In this document: in pieces, positions 24,400-34,700 of the stretch
Position numbering within the stretch: position 1 is the first letter of the stretch
Layout: each line of letters opens with the position of its first letter
Virus record (IMG/VR): IMGVR_UViG_3300028008_000009
Location: 1 to 64,000 of that record
Length of the DNA: 64,000 bases
DNA from: a virus
Reading direction: 5' to 3' (one strand)
Position numbers and translations under genes: made by a program
The notes under the pieces: model-generated
Databases searched by the model: none
Seen by the model: the letters and a program-made list of their open reading frames with translations, nothing else
Told to the model about the DNA's origin: nothing

Positions 24400-26844
24400 T
24401 TATCTTTTGCCTTTTAAAAATTCTACTTCCTTTGTAAGATCTTCAATTTGGCTTTGTTGTTCTTTTATTGCTTCAATAAGAACGCCTACTATATTTCCGT
24501 ATGCTACAGATTTATAGCCTGTGTTGTCGTCATTATGCACTACCTCTGGTAATACTTCTTCTGTCTCCTGTGCAATAACACCAGTTGACTGTCTTAGTTC
24601 ACCAGTTAGTGAATTTGTTTTATCAAACATAACACCACGCATTGCTTTAACTTTGTCTAATGCATCTTCTATTGTTGTTATGTTGCTTTTTAGTCTTTCA
24701 TCTGAGTATGCTGTTACATCACCAGATGCTGTAAAATCACCTGTATAACTTCCACTCATTTTAAACTCTGTTCCGGTTAATGTCAACCCATTTCCGGCTG
24801 TATATGTTGTGTCTGTATCGGTGTTTGTGTCTACCCATGGAACGTTTACAAACATTTTTCCACTTGATAATTCTACTGGATAGTTTTTACCATTCTCACC
24901 ATATCCAATTTTAACTAATCCTAGTGTTCCTGATGTCGCAGTTGAATATGTTGTGTTTGTATCAGTGTTTGTATCTGTGCTACTGATAGTAAAGTTAGGA
25001 TATGTTCCACTAATACTTGTAGCACCTGAGCCTGTTAAACTTACAGTTTGATCCGGTGCTGTATTATTAAATGTTGTTCCAACTAAATTTAACCCTGTGC
25101 CTGCTGTGTATGTTGTGTTTGTATCAGTAAAGGATGTAATATATCCTGAATCATTTGTAAATGAACTTACATTAGTTGGTATACGAGCATCAACACGTGC
25201 ATTTGTATGATATAAATTTGTACCTTCTGTTAAATCAGAAGTAGTTTTACCACTAAACACTGTATCAACTCTTGCAGATGTAAAGTAAAGATTATTTGCA
25301 CCTTCTGTTACATCATCTGTAGTATTCGATGATAAGTCATAACCACCGCTTGCTGTTGTTGCCGAAGCAATTGTCATTGTATTAAGCGAATCGTTGTATG
25401 TAAGTGTTATGTTACTGCCCGCTACAAGAAGATTAGAAACTCTATCATCTACTCTTTCATCTGTATAGTAAAGATTTGATCCTAGCCAGGCATCTGCTGT
25501 TGAATTAAAGTCTGCTGTTGCTAACTTTGTTCCTATTTGTGTACTAAGTGTTGTGCTAAGATTTGCATCATCTCCTAGTGCAGCGGCTAATTCGTTTAAT
25601 GTATCTAACGTGCCTGGAGCACCATCGACAATTGCAGCAATTTCTGTATCAGTGTATGCTTTAGCATCTACTTCGGCTTGATCTGCATATGTTTGATATG
25701 CAGTTGTGATTGCTGTTTCTCTTGTATCAGTGTATGCGTTTGCTGTTAATACTGCATCTACTTCGGCTGTATCTGCATAGGTTTCATATGCAGTTGTGAT
25801 TGCTGTTTCTCTTGTATCAGTATATGCTTTTGCATCTACTAATGCTTGATCGGATTTTGTAGTTGCATCTGTGCTTGCTGTACTAATTGCATCTGCTTCG
25901 GCTTGATCTGCATATGATTCTGTAGCATAACCTTTTGTGCCTAATAAAGTGTTTACTCTAGCATCAGTATAATAAAGATTACTTGCTTCTGATATGTCGT
26001 CTGTATCTAATGCGCCTGTTCCGCCTGATATTGCACTATCAACATATGATTTAGTTGCGGCATTATCGGCACTAGTTGGTGCGCCACTTAATGTTAATGC
26101 ACCTGTAAGTGTTCCACCTGTAAGTGGCAATACTGTTGTAATTTCTGTATCTGTATATGACTTAGCAGCATTATATGTTGTGGTGTCACCTGAGTTTGCA
26201 TACGATTCGTATGCTGTTGTAATTGCTATTTCTCTTGTATCAGTGTATAATTCAGCGCCCGATCTAGCTGCATTTGCCTTAGAAGTTGCATCTGCACTTG
26301 CTTGACTAACAGCCTGAGATTTTGCTGCATTTGCCTTATTAGTTGCATCTATACTTGCTTGTGACATTGCTGTACTAATTGCATCTGATTCGGCTTGATC
26401 TGCATATGATCTGTATGCACTTGTAATTACTATTTCTCTTTGATCAGTATATGATCTTGCATCATATTCTGCTTGATCAACATATGATTCTGTAGCATAT
26501 CCTGTTAAATTTGGACTTAATGATGATAAGTTAACTGTATTACCGTTACTTATTGTTAACAGTGGATCTGCAAAAGTTAATGTTTGATTATTAGCATTAA
26601 TAATTTGTTCAACTCTAGCAGTTGTGTGAAATAAGTTTGTAGAGCCTTCAGTAACATTATCAGTATTAATTGATGATTCCATTAAATCATCAATGTTAAC
26701 ATTTTTTAATGTAATTGTAGAGCCATCATGTGTTAATACATCTGTTCCATTAATCTGAAGTTTATCTAGATTACTGTTTGTTTCAATAGCCGCTGTAGCA
26801 TCTATATCTCGTATTACTGTTTGATTACCAATTTTAAAAGCCAC
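24400..26844 (-). CDS. tail fibre with C-terminal S74 chaperone domain
   Basis: This 814-residue fibre begins MAFKIGNQTVIRDIDATA. The middle is Ala/Thr/Asp-rich repeats (YADQAEADAISTA, YTDTRETAITTAYE) predicted to form a trimeric coiled coil, with at least five NLYYTDARVD/LYHTNARVD motifs and one APGTLDTLNELAAALGDD module. The C-terminal 100 residues are a Peptidase_S74 intramolecular chaperone: YSDERLKSNITTIEDALDK (from about 711), TGVIAQETEEVLPEVV, and a terminal coiled coil. S74 domains assist trimerisation and then cleave themselves off. It has a late promoter. Confidence 0.85.
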   Translation of the reverse strand: MAFKIGNQTVIRDIDATAAIETNSNLDKLQINGTDVLTHDGSTITLKNVNIDDLMESSINTDNVTEGSTNLFHTTARVEQIINANNQTLTFADPLLTISNGNTVNLSSLSPNLTGYATESYVDQAEYDARSYTDQREIVITSAYRSYADQAESDAISTAMSQASIDATNKANAAKSQAVSQASADATSKANAARSGAELYTDTREIAITTAYESYANSGDTTTYNAAKSYTDTEITTVLPLTGGTLTGALTLSGAPTSADNAATKSYVDSAISGGTGALDTDDISEASNLYYTDARVNTLLGTKGYATESYADQAEADAISTASTDATTKSDQALVDAKAYTDTRETAITTAYETYADTAEVDAVLTANAYTDTRETAITTAYQTYADQAEVDAKAYTDTEIAAIVDGAPGTLDTLNELAAALGDDANLSTTLSTQIGTKLATADFNSTADAWLGSNLYYTDERVDDRVSNLLVAGSNITLTYNDSLNTMTIASATTASGGYDLSSNTTDDVTEGANNLYFTSARVDTVFSGKTTSDLTEGTNLYHTNARVDARIPTNVSSFTNDSGYITSFTDTNTTYTAGTGLNLVGTTFNNTAPDQTVSLTGSGATSISGTYPNFTISSTDTNTDTNTTYSTATSGTLGLVKIGYGENGKNYPVELSSGKMFVNVPWVDTNTDTDTTYTAGNGLTLTGTEFKMSGSYTGDFTASGDVTAYSDERLKSNITTIEDALDKVKAMRGVMFDKTNSLTGELRQSTGVIAQETEEVLPEVVHNDDNTGYKSVAYGNIVGVLIEAIKEQQSQIEDLTKEVEFLKGKR

Positions 26845-26868
26845 TGCTAATTCTCCATCCTATATTAT

Positions 26869-26877
26869 ATATTTATG
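26869..26877 (-). promoter_or_regulatory. late promoter of the 814-aa fibre
   Basis: Minus strand CATAAATAT, 25 bases upstream of the start at 26844. Confidence 0.65.
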
Positions 26878-26878
26878 C

Positions 26879-28033
26879 TTATGGAATAAGCTGATACGTA
26901 GAAGGAATAAACTGAATCCAGTTTGTTCCATCGTAACCTTCAAACATTTTTGTTGTTTCGTTAAACCATAACATGCCTTCCACTGCTGGAGATGGTCGAC
27001 TTACTGCTAATCCTTTTGGTACTCTAAATACATCAGGAGAAAGTGAGCCTGAGTTATCAATTACAACTTGTCCTTGCGAATTAATAATACCACCTTCAAG
27101 GTTACCTGTAACATTACCATCTACATTACCTACAAGGTTACCTAAAACATCACCAACAACGCCGCCTTGTATGTTTGCATAAACAATAGGTTTAGGAATT
27201 GCAGTATCATCAATAATAAGTGTAGAACCAGTTCTGTCATAAACAGCACCGTTCCAATTACCAATTGTAGTTGTTCCAGTAAAGTCTGCACTACCACCAG
27301 TAAATGTAGCATTGCCACTAATATTAGTAGTGCCTGCATTTAATGTTGTAGTGGTTGCTGAATCAACTGTTAAGGCAGAATCTAAATTACCAGTTCCGCT
27401 TTCTAAAATTTTATTTGCGCCGGTTGGGTTGTAAACATCACCATAAGTGTTACCCATTAGTCCACCAGTAAATGTAGAACTTGTGCTTGACACATCTACA
27501 ATAACTGTGCCACTGTTGTTTATGACATCACCGCGATATGTTGCTGGTGTACTTGCATCACCTGGATCTAATACAATTGAGGTTGTATCAGTTTGATCTG
27601 CTAAATTGTATCCAACTTTTGTTGCGTATGAATAGTCTGTATCAGTAAAGCTAATAACACCAGTTGCACTATCATAAGACAAACTACCAGTTGCTGAAAT
27701 GGCTGCTCTTGCATCTGCATCTGTATATTGTGTTGGTAAATTACCTGCAACAATTGTATCTGCTGTGAGTGTTCTTACTGACAAGTCACCTTTTGTAACT
27801 TCGCCTGCATTTATACTATTAAGAGTATTTGGTGATAGGTCTACTGAATCAATTAGTAGAAACGTATTTGTTTCGTGATCTCTAACAAAGCCTGCATAAG
27901 TTATAGGACCAATTTTACCTAGCCAACCTACATCTGTCGGTAAGCTACTATCTTTGTTTAGTATAAGTAATGGGTCATTAAATCCAACGTCATTGCTTAT
28001 AAGATTGGTTGATTGTATTCCTCTAAATGCCAT
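26879..28033 (-). CDS. tail fibre/structural protein, 384 aa
   Basis: A 384-residue beta-rich protein beginning MAFRGIQSTNLISNDVGFND. It contains short repeated strands (GVVGDVLGNLVGNVDGNVTG, about 285-304, a beta-helix-like run) and ends with VEGMLWFNETTKMFEGYDGT, a common phage fibre closing motif. No S74 domain is present. It lies between two S74 fibres on the same strand with its own late promoter. A trimeric fibre shaft or tip component is likely. Confidence 0.75.
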   Translation of the reverse strand: MAFRGIQSTNLISNDVGFNDPLLILNKDSSLPTDVGWLGKIGPITYAGFVRDHETNTFLLIDSVDLSPNTLNSINAGEVTKGDLSVRTLTADTIVAGNLPTQYTDADARAAISATGSLSYDSATGVISFTDTDYSYATKVGYNLADQTDTTSIVLDPGDASTPATYRGDVINNSGTVIVDVSSTSSTFTGGLMGNTYGDVYNPTGANKILESGTGNLDSALTVDSATTTTLNAGTTNISGNATFTGGSADFTGTTTIGNWNGAVYDRTGSTLIIDDTAIPKPIVYANIQGGVVGDVLGNLVGNVDGNVTGNLEGGIINSQGQVVIDNSGSLSPDVFRVPKGLAVSRPSPAVEGMLWFNETTKMFEGYDGTNWIQFIPSTYQLIP

Positions 28034-28057
28034 TTAAATTCTCTCTATGTTATGTTA

Positions 28058-28066
28058 GTATTTATC
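28058..28066 (-). promoter_or_regulatory. late promoter of the 384-aa fibre
   Basis: Minus strand GATAAATAC, 25 bases upstream of the start at 28033. Confidence 0.8.
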
Positions 28067-28086
28067 AATAAACAAAGTTTAGTCAT

Positions 28087-28115
28087 AAAAAAAGCAGTGC
28101 CTAAGCACTGCTTTT
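28087..28115 (-). terminator. terminator after the 361-aa fibre
   Basis: 11-bp perfect stem (28090-28100, 28105-28115), 4-nt loop, T7 tail on the minus strand. Confidence 0.93.
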
Positions 28116-28134
28116 AGTTTTAGTAATTTAAAAA

Positions 28135-29220
28135 TTACATATTTTTAAGTTCTTTAACTTCTGCTGATAATTCTTTAACTGCTTCAATTAATAGACCTGT
28201 AATGTTACCGTATGCTACTGAGTGAACACCGTTTGCATCTGTGTGAACTGCTTCAGGTAAAACTTCAAGTAGTTCCTGAGCAACAACACCAGTTGATGTT
28301 GATCCGTCTTCGATACGATCAAAAGTAACACCGCGAACTGCTTCAACTCTATCTAGAGCGTTGTCAATTGTTTGAATGTTAGTTTTTAATGATTCATCTG
28401 AGTATGCAGTAATATCACCAGTTGCTGTAAAGCCACCAGTGTATGAACCTGACATTACTACTGAATCACCTGAAATTGTTAAACCGTTGCCAGTGTTAAC
28501 ATTTAGTGATATAGTTTCGTTAGATGTTTGGTTAGTTGTAAAGGCTGCGCCTCCACCTAAACCACTACCTGCTGAAATTGTAATTGTAGCATTACCAATT
28601 GTTAATCCACTAATAGCTGCTGAAAGTTCAGCATCTGTTGCCATTGCATCTTGGATTTCTTTTAGTGTATCAAAAGATGAGTTAGCACCATTTACTAAGT
28701 TTGAAATTGCTGTATCAGTATATGAGTTTGATGAAGTAATCGCTGCTGATTGAGCCGAATTAGCTTTAGATGTTGCATCACTTGCCGCTGTTGCTTCTGC
28801 TGCCGCCTCACGTGCATCAACATATGATTTATTAGCTGCATCACTACTTGATGTTGGTGTAGTTAATGAAGTGATTTTATTACTGCTCATGTTGATCGGA
28901 TCTTTCATGGTCAGTGTTTTAACTATCTCAACACCTTTCTTAAAACGTGTTGTTTTGTTTACGTTTGTATCAAAACTTGTGTTGCTACCATCATCTGCTT
29001 CACCGTCAGTTGTTGTTAGCTTTGTTGCTAGGATCGAAATGTTACGTTCCATGTCCGCCATACGTCTAAGAGACGATTTTGAACCTGAAATTGTAATTTC
29101 TTCTGCACCTGCATCACCTGTAAATTCTTCTAGTGAACCAGTTGAATTATATCTGTATTTCTTTGATTTATTGAATGAAAAGGCACTTGTTGAGCCTCCA
29201 CTTCTTACTTTTCTTCCCAT
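28135..29220 (-). CDS. short tail fibre with S74 chaperone domain
   Basis: This 361-residue protein begins with a basic segment (MGRKVRSGGSTSAFSFNKSK), unlike the other fibres. It then carries a coiled-coil shaft (about 80-175), one NGANSSFDTLKEIQDAMATD module and a C-terminal S74 chaperone: YSDESLKTNIQTIDNALDR (from about 270), TGVVAQELLEVLPEAV and a terminal helix. This domain is clearly paralogous to the one in the 814-aa fibre. AAGGAG precedes the ATG; no good late promoter is visible in the short gap. Confidence 0.83.
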   Translation of the reverse strand: MGRKVRSGGSTSAFSFNKSKKYRYNSTGSLEEFTGDAGAEEITISGSKSSLRRMADMERNISILATKLTTTDGEADDGSNTSFDTNVNKTTRFKKGVEIVKTLTMKDPINMSSNKITSLTTPTSSSDAANKSYVDAREAAAEATAASDATSKANSAQSAAITSSNSYTDTAISNLVNGANSSFDTLKEIQDAMATDAELSAAISGLTIGNATITISAGSGLGGGAAFTTNQTSNETISLNVNTGNGLTISGDSVVMSGSYTGGFTATGDITAYSDESLKTNIQTIDNALDRVEAVRGVTFDRIEDGSTSTGVVAQELLEVLPEAVHTDANGVHSVAYGNITGLLIEAVKELSAEVKELKNM

Positions 29221-29275
29221 TTTAACTCTCCTTAAAAGTTTTTTAGCCTCGTAGTATTAACTCTGTTATTACCAT

Positions 29276-29316
29276 GGCACTTATAAGTGCCTAAGTAGGG
29301 GGTTGGGACCCCCTAC
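29276..29316 (-). terminator. double hairpin after the 740-aa fibre
   Basis: A 9-bp G/C stem (29295-29303, 29308-29316) is followed on the minus strand by a second perfect 16-bp palindrome (29276-29291). No long T-run follows, so it may be a terminator or a processing/stability element. Confidence 0.65.
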
Positions 29317-29333
29317 CTTTGGACTAAATTATA

Positions 29334-31556
29334 TTAGCTAACTAATTTCCATCCTTTGACTTCAATTTCGTCGCCTACTTCAATAACACTTGATGCAAAT
29401 GTTACAACACCTGTTGATAAATTAACTGAAGTTAATTCAGCTGGTCTAACAAGTTGTCTGTTAACATATACTGTGTAATCTTCTGCACCAACAATATCAC
29501 TAAATGTGTATGCTAGTGTTGATGCGTTGCTTACGTCAGTTACACTACTATGGAATGTTGCAGTTGAAATACTTGCTTCAATATTTGCAATTCCAGTGTC
29601 TGTGTATGCTTTTGCATCTACTAGTGCTTGGTTAGCCTTAGAAGTTGCATCTGCACTTGCTGTACTAATTGCGTCTGCTTCGGCTGTATCAGCATATGCT
29701 TGTGCTGATGCCAGTGCTGCATTTGCTTTATTAGTTGCATCTGCTGCCGCTGTACTAATTGCATCTGCCTCAGCTGCGTCAGCTTTAGTAGTTGCATCTG
29801 TTGCCGCTGCAGTAATTGCCGCTGCCTGTGCCGCATCTGCTTTAGCTGTTGCATCATTTGATGCTGCTGTTGCACGTACTACGTCTTTAGCTTCTGCTGA
29901 TGCTATTGCATCTGCTTGTGCTAAGTATACAGAACCTGCGCCAGTACCTTCAACAACATCTAAGCGTCCGCTTAATGCCGTATCTGCACTTGCTCTAGTA
30001 GTGATTTCAGTACCTAATGCTGAATCGTTAGTTGTATCAACTGAGTTAATAAATGTAACGATTTCTGCAAAAGTATCTTTATCAGCACTTGCACCTGAAA
30101 GGATTGCATCAATTCTTCCTGATTCTACATCAATGTTACCTTGTAATGTAGTATCTGCTGCTGCACGTGTAGATGCTTCTGATGTAATGTTAGTTTGCAA
30201 CGTAGTATCTGCTGTTGTTCTAGCATTTGTTTCAACTAATATTTTAGTATCTGCATTTGTACCTGCTGTGCTGACTGCATCTGCTTCGGCTGAATCTGCA
30301 TATGTTTGGTATGCTGATGTAATTATGCCTTCGCGTGTATCAGTGTATGCTTTTGCATCAACTAATGCTGCATCTGCTTTAGTAGTTGCATCTGCACTTG
30401 CTGTAGAAGCCGCTGCTGATGTAACGTTAGTAATTGCAGTTGAAAGCTCTGCATCTGTTGCCATTGCATCTTGGATCTCTTTAAGAGTATCAAAGGCTGC
30501 GCCTGCGCCACCAACTAAGTTAGAAACTGCCGTATCTGCATAAGTTTGTGCTGATGCCAATGCTGCATTTGCTTTAGCTGTTGCATCACTTGCCGCTGCT
30601 GTTGCACGTACGGCGTCTTTTGCTTCTGCTGACGCTACTGCATTTGTTTCTGCTTGAGCAGATTTAGTAGTTGCATCACTTGACGCTGTACTAATTGCAT
30701 CTGCTTCGGCTGTATCTGCATACGTTTCTAGAACAGTTTTTAGTGCTGTGTTAGCCGCCGCTGCTGTTGCTTCTGCTGCCGTTTGTGCCGCGTCTGCTTT
30801 AGTAGTTGCATCTGCTGCCGCTGTACTAATTGCATCTGCTTCGGCTGTATCTGCATATGTTTGTGCTGATGCCAATGCTGCATTTGCTTTAGAAGTTGCG
30901 TCTACTGCCGCGTTTGCTAATGTTGATGAATCTTGGGCATCTACATATGTAGTAGCTGCTTTTAGAGCCAACGCTGTAGTCATTGATGCCGCAAAGTCAT
31001 CGTCGTCACCTAGCGCATTAGCAAGTTCGTTTAGTGTGTCTAAAGCACCTGGGGCGCCGTTCACTAAGCCGTCTACTGCTGCATCTACGTAAGATTTGTT
31101 TGCTGCATCTGTATTTGCTGTAGGAGTTCCAACATTTTCAATTTTGTTATCATCCATGTCAACTTTATCACCAAACGTAACTGCATCTCCGCCTACGTCT
31201 GTGATTTTCTTGCCTGCTGCCATTTGCAACGTGCCGTTCATGTTTATGCTTGTAGCTGAAGTAAGTGTTAAAACACCTGATCCAGATACTTGTGTAGTTA
31301 ATGACTGATTTGGGTCAGCCTGGACAACGATCGTACCTGAGTTCGATTCAATAACTTTTTGTCCATCAATATATAGTGATCCTTCTGAAAGGTATAGATC
31401 ACGCCACTTCTTCGTTGTTGAGCCTAGGTCGAAACCTGTAGATCCGTCAGAGTCAACAGTTGGAATAATGTGGCCGGTCATTTCAAGATTTGCTTCGATT
31501 AATGAATCATCTGTAGTCTTGAAGCCGCCGTCGATTATAAATTTTTTCTGTGCCAT
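29334..31556 (-). CDS. long coiled-coil tail fibre, 740 aa
   Basis: The N-terminus (AQKKFIIDGGFKTTDDSLIE, then DLGSTTKKWRDLYLSEGSLY, about 44-63) is a fibre-attachment module common in marine phages. About residues 150-660 are dominated by Ala/Asp/Thr repeats (ASAQTYADTAEADAISTAA and variants), a long trimeric coiled coil interrupted by GAPGALDTLNELANALGDDD and GAAFDTLKEIQDAMATD modules. The C-terminal ~80 residues are beta-rich (YTVYVNRQLVRPAELTSV, VGDEIEVKGWKLVS) and probably form the tip. No S74 domain is present. Confidence 0.8.
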   Translation of the reverse strand: MAQKKFIIDGGFKTTDDSLIEANLEMTGHIIPTVDSDGSTGFDLGSTTKKWRDLYLSEGSLYIDGQKVIESNSGTIVVQADPNQSLTTQVSGSGVLTLTSATSINMNGTLQMAAGKKITDVGGDAVTFGDKVDMDDNKIENVGTPTANTDAANKSYVDAAVDGLVNGAPGALDTLNELANALGDDDDFAASMTTALALKAATTYVDAQDSSTLANAAVDATSKANAALASAQTYADTAEADAISTAAADATTKADAAQTAAEATAAAANTALKTVLETYADTAEADAISTASSDATTKSAQAETNAVASAEAKDAVRATAAASDATAKANAALASAQTYADTAVSNLVGGAGAAFDTLKEIQDAMATDAELSTAITNVTSAAASTASADATTKADAALVDAKAYTDTREGIITSAYQTYADSAEADAVSTAGTNADTKILVETNARTTADTTLQTNITSEASTRAAADTTLQGNIDVESGRIDAILSGASADKDTFAEIVTFINSVDTTNDSALGTEITTRASADTALSGRLDVVEGTGAGSVYLAQADAIASAEAKDVVRATAASNDATAKADAAQAAAITAAATDATTKADAAEADAISTAAADATNKANAALASAQAYADTAEADAISTASADATSKANQALVDAKAYTDTGIANIEASISTATFHSSVTDVSNASTLAYTFSDIVGAEDYTVYVNRQLVRPAELTSVNLSTGVVTFASSVIEVGDEIEVKGWKLVS

Positions 31557-31605
31557 ATTTTAATTTTCCTTTTTAGCGAAAATAGTATCTATATTGGTCT
31601 TCAAT

Positions 31606-31614
31606 ATATTTACC
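31606..31614 (-). promoter_or_regulatory. possible weak late promoter of the 740-aa fibre
   Basis: Minus strand GGTAAATAT, 50 bases upstream of the start; degenerate at one central base. Confidence 0.35.
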
Positions 31615-31671
31615 GTTATCTTTAACATATTAAGTGCTTTTATATTCATGATATACTTAACCTCTAATATG

Positions 31672-31694
31672 GGGTGCAACCTCTGGCTGCACCC
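31672..31694 (-). terminator. hairpin after the 1501-aa fibre
   Basis: 7-bp G/C-rich stem (31672-31678, 31688-31694) just past the stop at 31717. The T-run is poor. Confidence 0.5.
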
Positions 31695-31716
31695 TATTAA
31701 TCATGGTTACCTCAAC

Positions 31717-34700
31717 TTACACGTCAATGTATGTTGAAATAACCTTCACTGTTGCTGTACCTGAGTTAGTTGTATAAGTTAACTCAACATTGTTACCATT
31801 CATGTTAACACTTGCATCACCGACTAAATCAGCACCTGTGTATACCATCGCATATTCTGTGATGTATGCTGTTGTGCCGTCATGTGTTACTAGTGCTTCA
31901 CGTGTTTCATAGTTACCATTACCATCGTCTGCTTGTATAATATACTTCGCTGAACGATATGTTGCTTTCGCAAACGTGTCGATTACATCGCCACCTGTTG
32001 TAGTTGAAACATTTGAACCTTGTACATACGCTTTAATATCTGCTGATAATTTGTCAGTTGTTACCTGACCAGCTGATAATACTGGTACTAAACCTACGCT
32101 TGGTGCTACAACTACTGCTTGTGTGCCAACTGGCATAGCAGATGTCATTGTAATTACCTGGTTAGCAATGCTATAGTGCGTTACTGGATCCTGGATAACA
32201 CCACCAACGAATACTAATGCATCCGACTGGTCTACTGGGTTTGTTAACGCAAACTGTGTCGCTGTTCCATCACCTGGAATAGTTTGACGCCAGTTGTGTG
32301 CAAAGATATCTAATGGGCTTACAAGCTCCATTCCATCTTCGTTTGCATTTACACGTAATACGTAATCTTCTTTACCTGTGTAATCTGTATCAGATACATC
32401 TGTTAGGTCTAGAACTGATTCGTTAGTATTAATGCTAATAACACCTGTAGTATTGTCGTAGCTTGCTAAGCCGTTGCCTGCTGTATCTGTTACAGATATA
32501 GCTGCTCTTGCTCTTGCAGTTGTAAAGTATAAGTTAGCTGTTGGGCCTGTGCCTTCGTCTAAGTCATTAGTGTCAAAGTTTGACAAGTCTAGTGCTGATA
32601 CTGCCGCATCTAGTTGACCTTTGTTGATTGCATCACCTGAATCTGTGCCGTTAGCAAGTCCAGTTACCTTGTTGCTACCCATTGCAATGTTACCCGACAT
32701 AGTTCCACCAGCAAGTGCTAGTTTAAGGTCGATGTTTGATTGTAATGTAGTATCCGCTGCCTTATAAGCTGTATCTAACGCTGTATCTGCCGCTGCACGA
32801 TCAACTAGCTCTTGAGCTAAGCCTGCCGTGTTAGTTGCGATATTAGTAGTGTTAGTATTTACTAAGCCAGTAATTGTGCCATCATCTGCTTGGAAAGCCG
32901 CTACGATTTCAGTTAATGAATCTAAAGCTGCTGGATCCGTGTTGCTTATGATACCTGCAATTGCTGTTGCGTTTACACCTTCAGCTGCTTGTGCTCTAGC
33001 ACTCTCAGTTGCAAGGTCAGTTGCGTTAGTTGTAATAAGACCAGATAATGTAGCTTCTACACCAGTTGCTCTTGTTGTTTCAGCTGCAATAGCATTTGCG
33101 TTTGCAAGTTCTGCCGCTCTAGCAGTTGAGGCTTCCGCCGCTACCGCTGTAGTTCTGTCAGTAATCTCGCCTGCAATTGCGTCTGCATTTGCTTTAGCTT
33201 GTGCGTCTAATAGTAAGTCAACTGCTTTTAAGTTAGAACCAGCGTCAATGTAGTTTGAACCACTATGTGCTGTATATGTTCCGTCTAAGTTCAGTCCACC
33301 ACTTGCCTGTGTTGCAGTAATTTCTAACAAGTTAGCCGCTGCTGCTGCCGCGTTTGCTTGTTCTGCCGCACGTGCTGTAGTTGCCTCTGCCGCTACTGCA
33401 TTTGTAAGAACTAATTCTGCCGCTTCTGCTCTAGTCTTTTCAGTTAGAACTTCTGCATCAGTATAAGTGCCTGCTGCCGTAATTGCATCTGCTTCAGCTG
33501 TATCGGCATATGCCTGTAAAGCTGTTGTTTGGGCCGCATCTGCTGCCTGGAATGCACCTGTTACTACTACGTCTGCTGCTGTGTAAGCCGCTGTTACAAC
33601 ACCGTCAGCTGCCGCAAATTCTGAACGAATCGCTGCTCTGTCTGTGTCTGCCGCTGTTTTGTTAGCATCTACTTCACCATGCACTTCGTTTACTGCACCA
33701 ACTAAGTTAGATGCTGTAGTATCTAAGTCACCAATAACACCAATGTTAGTTGTGTTAGTGTTTACTTCACCATGCACTTCGTTGATTGCACCAACTAGTG
33801 TTGTTGCTGTAGTATCTAGTGTTTGACCACCAGTTGCCACTACTGCTTCTAAACTATCTAAACGACCTTCTGCTGCGTCCATTTCAGTTTCTAGTGTTAC
33901 GATGTCAGCTTCGTTAGTTGTTAAACGTGTTCCGTTAGCTGTAATTAGACCTTGTAAAGTTGAATCAGCTGCTGCAAATGCATCGCCAATTTCTTTTAAT
34001 GTGTCTAATGCGCCATCGGCGTTTAACAGGATAGCGTCGATACGTGCTGTTTCTGTATCAATGTTACCTTGTAACGTTAAATCAGCTGCCGCTCTTGCTG
34101 TTGCTTCAATTGTAATGTTTGCTGCGTTTGTAGAACCAGTTACTGTGTTAGCGTCTACGTCTGTACGTAAACCTGCTTCAATACCAGTTGCACGTGTTAC
34201 TTCATTTGAAATAGCAGTAGTGTTTGCACCTTCAGCCGCTCTAGCAGTTGTGGCTTCCGCCGTAATTGCTTGAGAGTTAGCAAGTTCTGCCGCTCTGGCT
34301 GTAGTTGCTTCTGATGTAATGTTAGCTTGTAACGTGTTGTCTGCTGTAGTTCTATCTGTAACTTCTTGTGCAATTGCTGCCGTGTTAGTTGCAATGTCAC
34401 CTGTGTTAGTTGCAATGTCACCATCGTTAGCAGTGATTTGAAGTTGTAGAGCTGTGTCAGCCGCTGTAAAGGCATTTGTAATTGCCGTATCGGCGTTTCC
34501 AAATGCTGTTGTTACTGCTGCATCACCACTATCGATACGAGCTTTTACAGTGTTACCTGATGTTCCGTCTACAGTTGCATCACCAATTAACGCCGCGTCT
34601 TCTGTGTCAGCGTGTGCAATTGCAGCATTACGTGCCGCGTCTGCTTTAGTAGTTGCGTCTGTTGCCGCTGATGCTAATGTTACTGCATCTTGGGCAATTC

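Noticed and set aside
29506-30543. Long open frame on the plus strand opposite the 740-aa fibre
   Set aside because: It is the antisense shadow of the Ala/Ser-coding repeats (GCA/TCT-rich); it has no ribosome site and low-complexity composition. The same applies to the long plus-strand frames at 33902-34273, 34454-35074 and 45633-46598.
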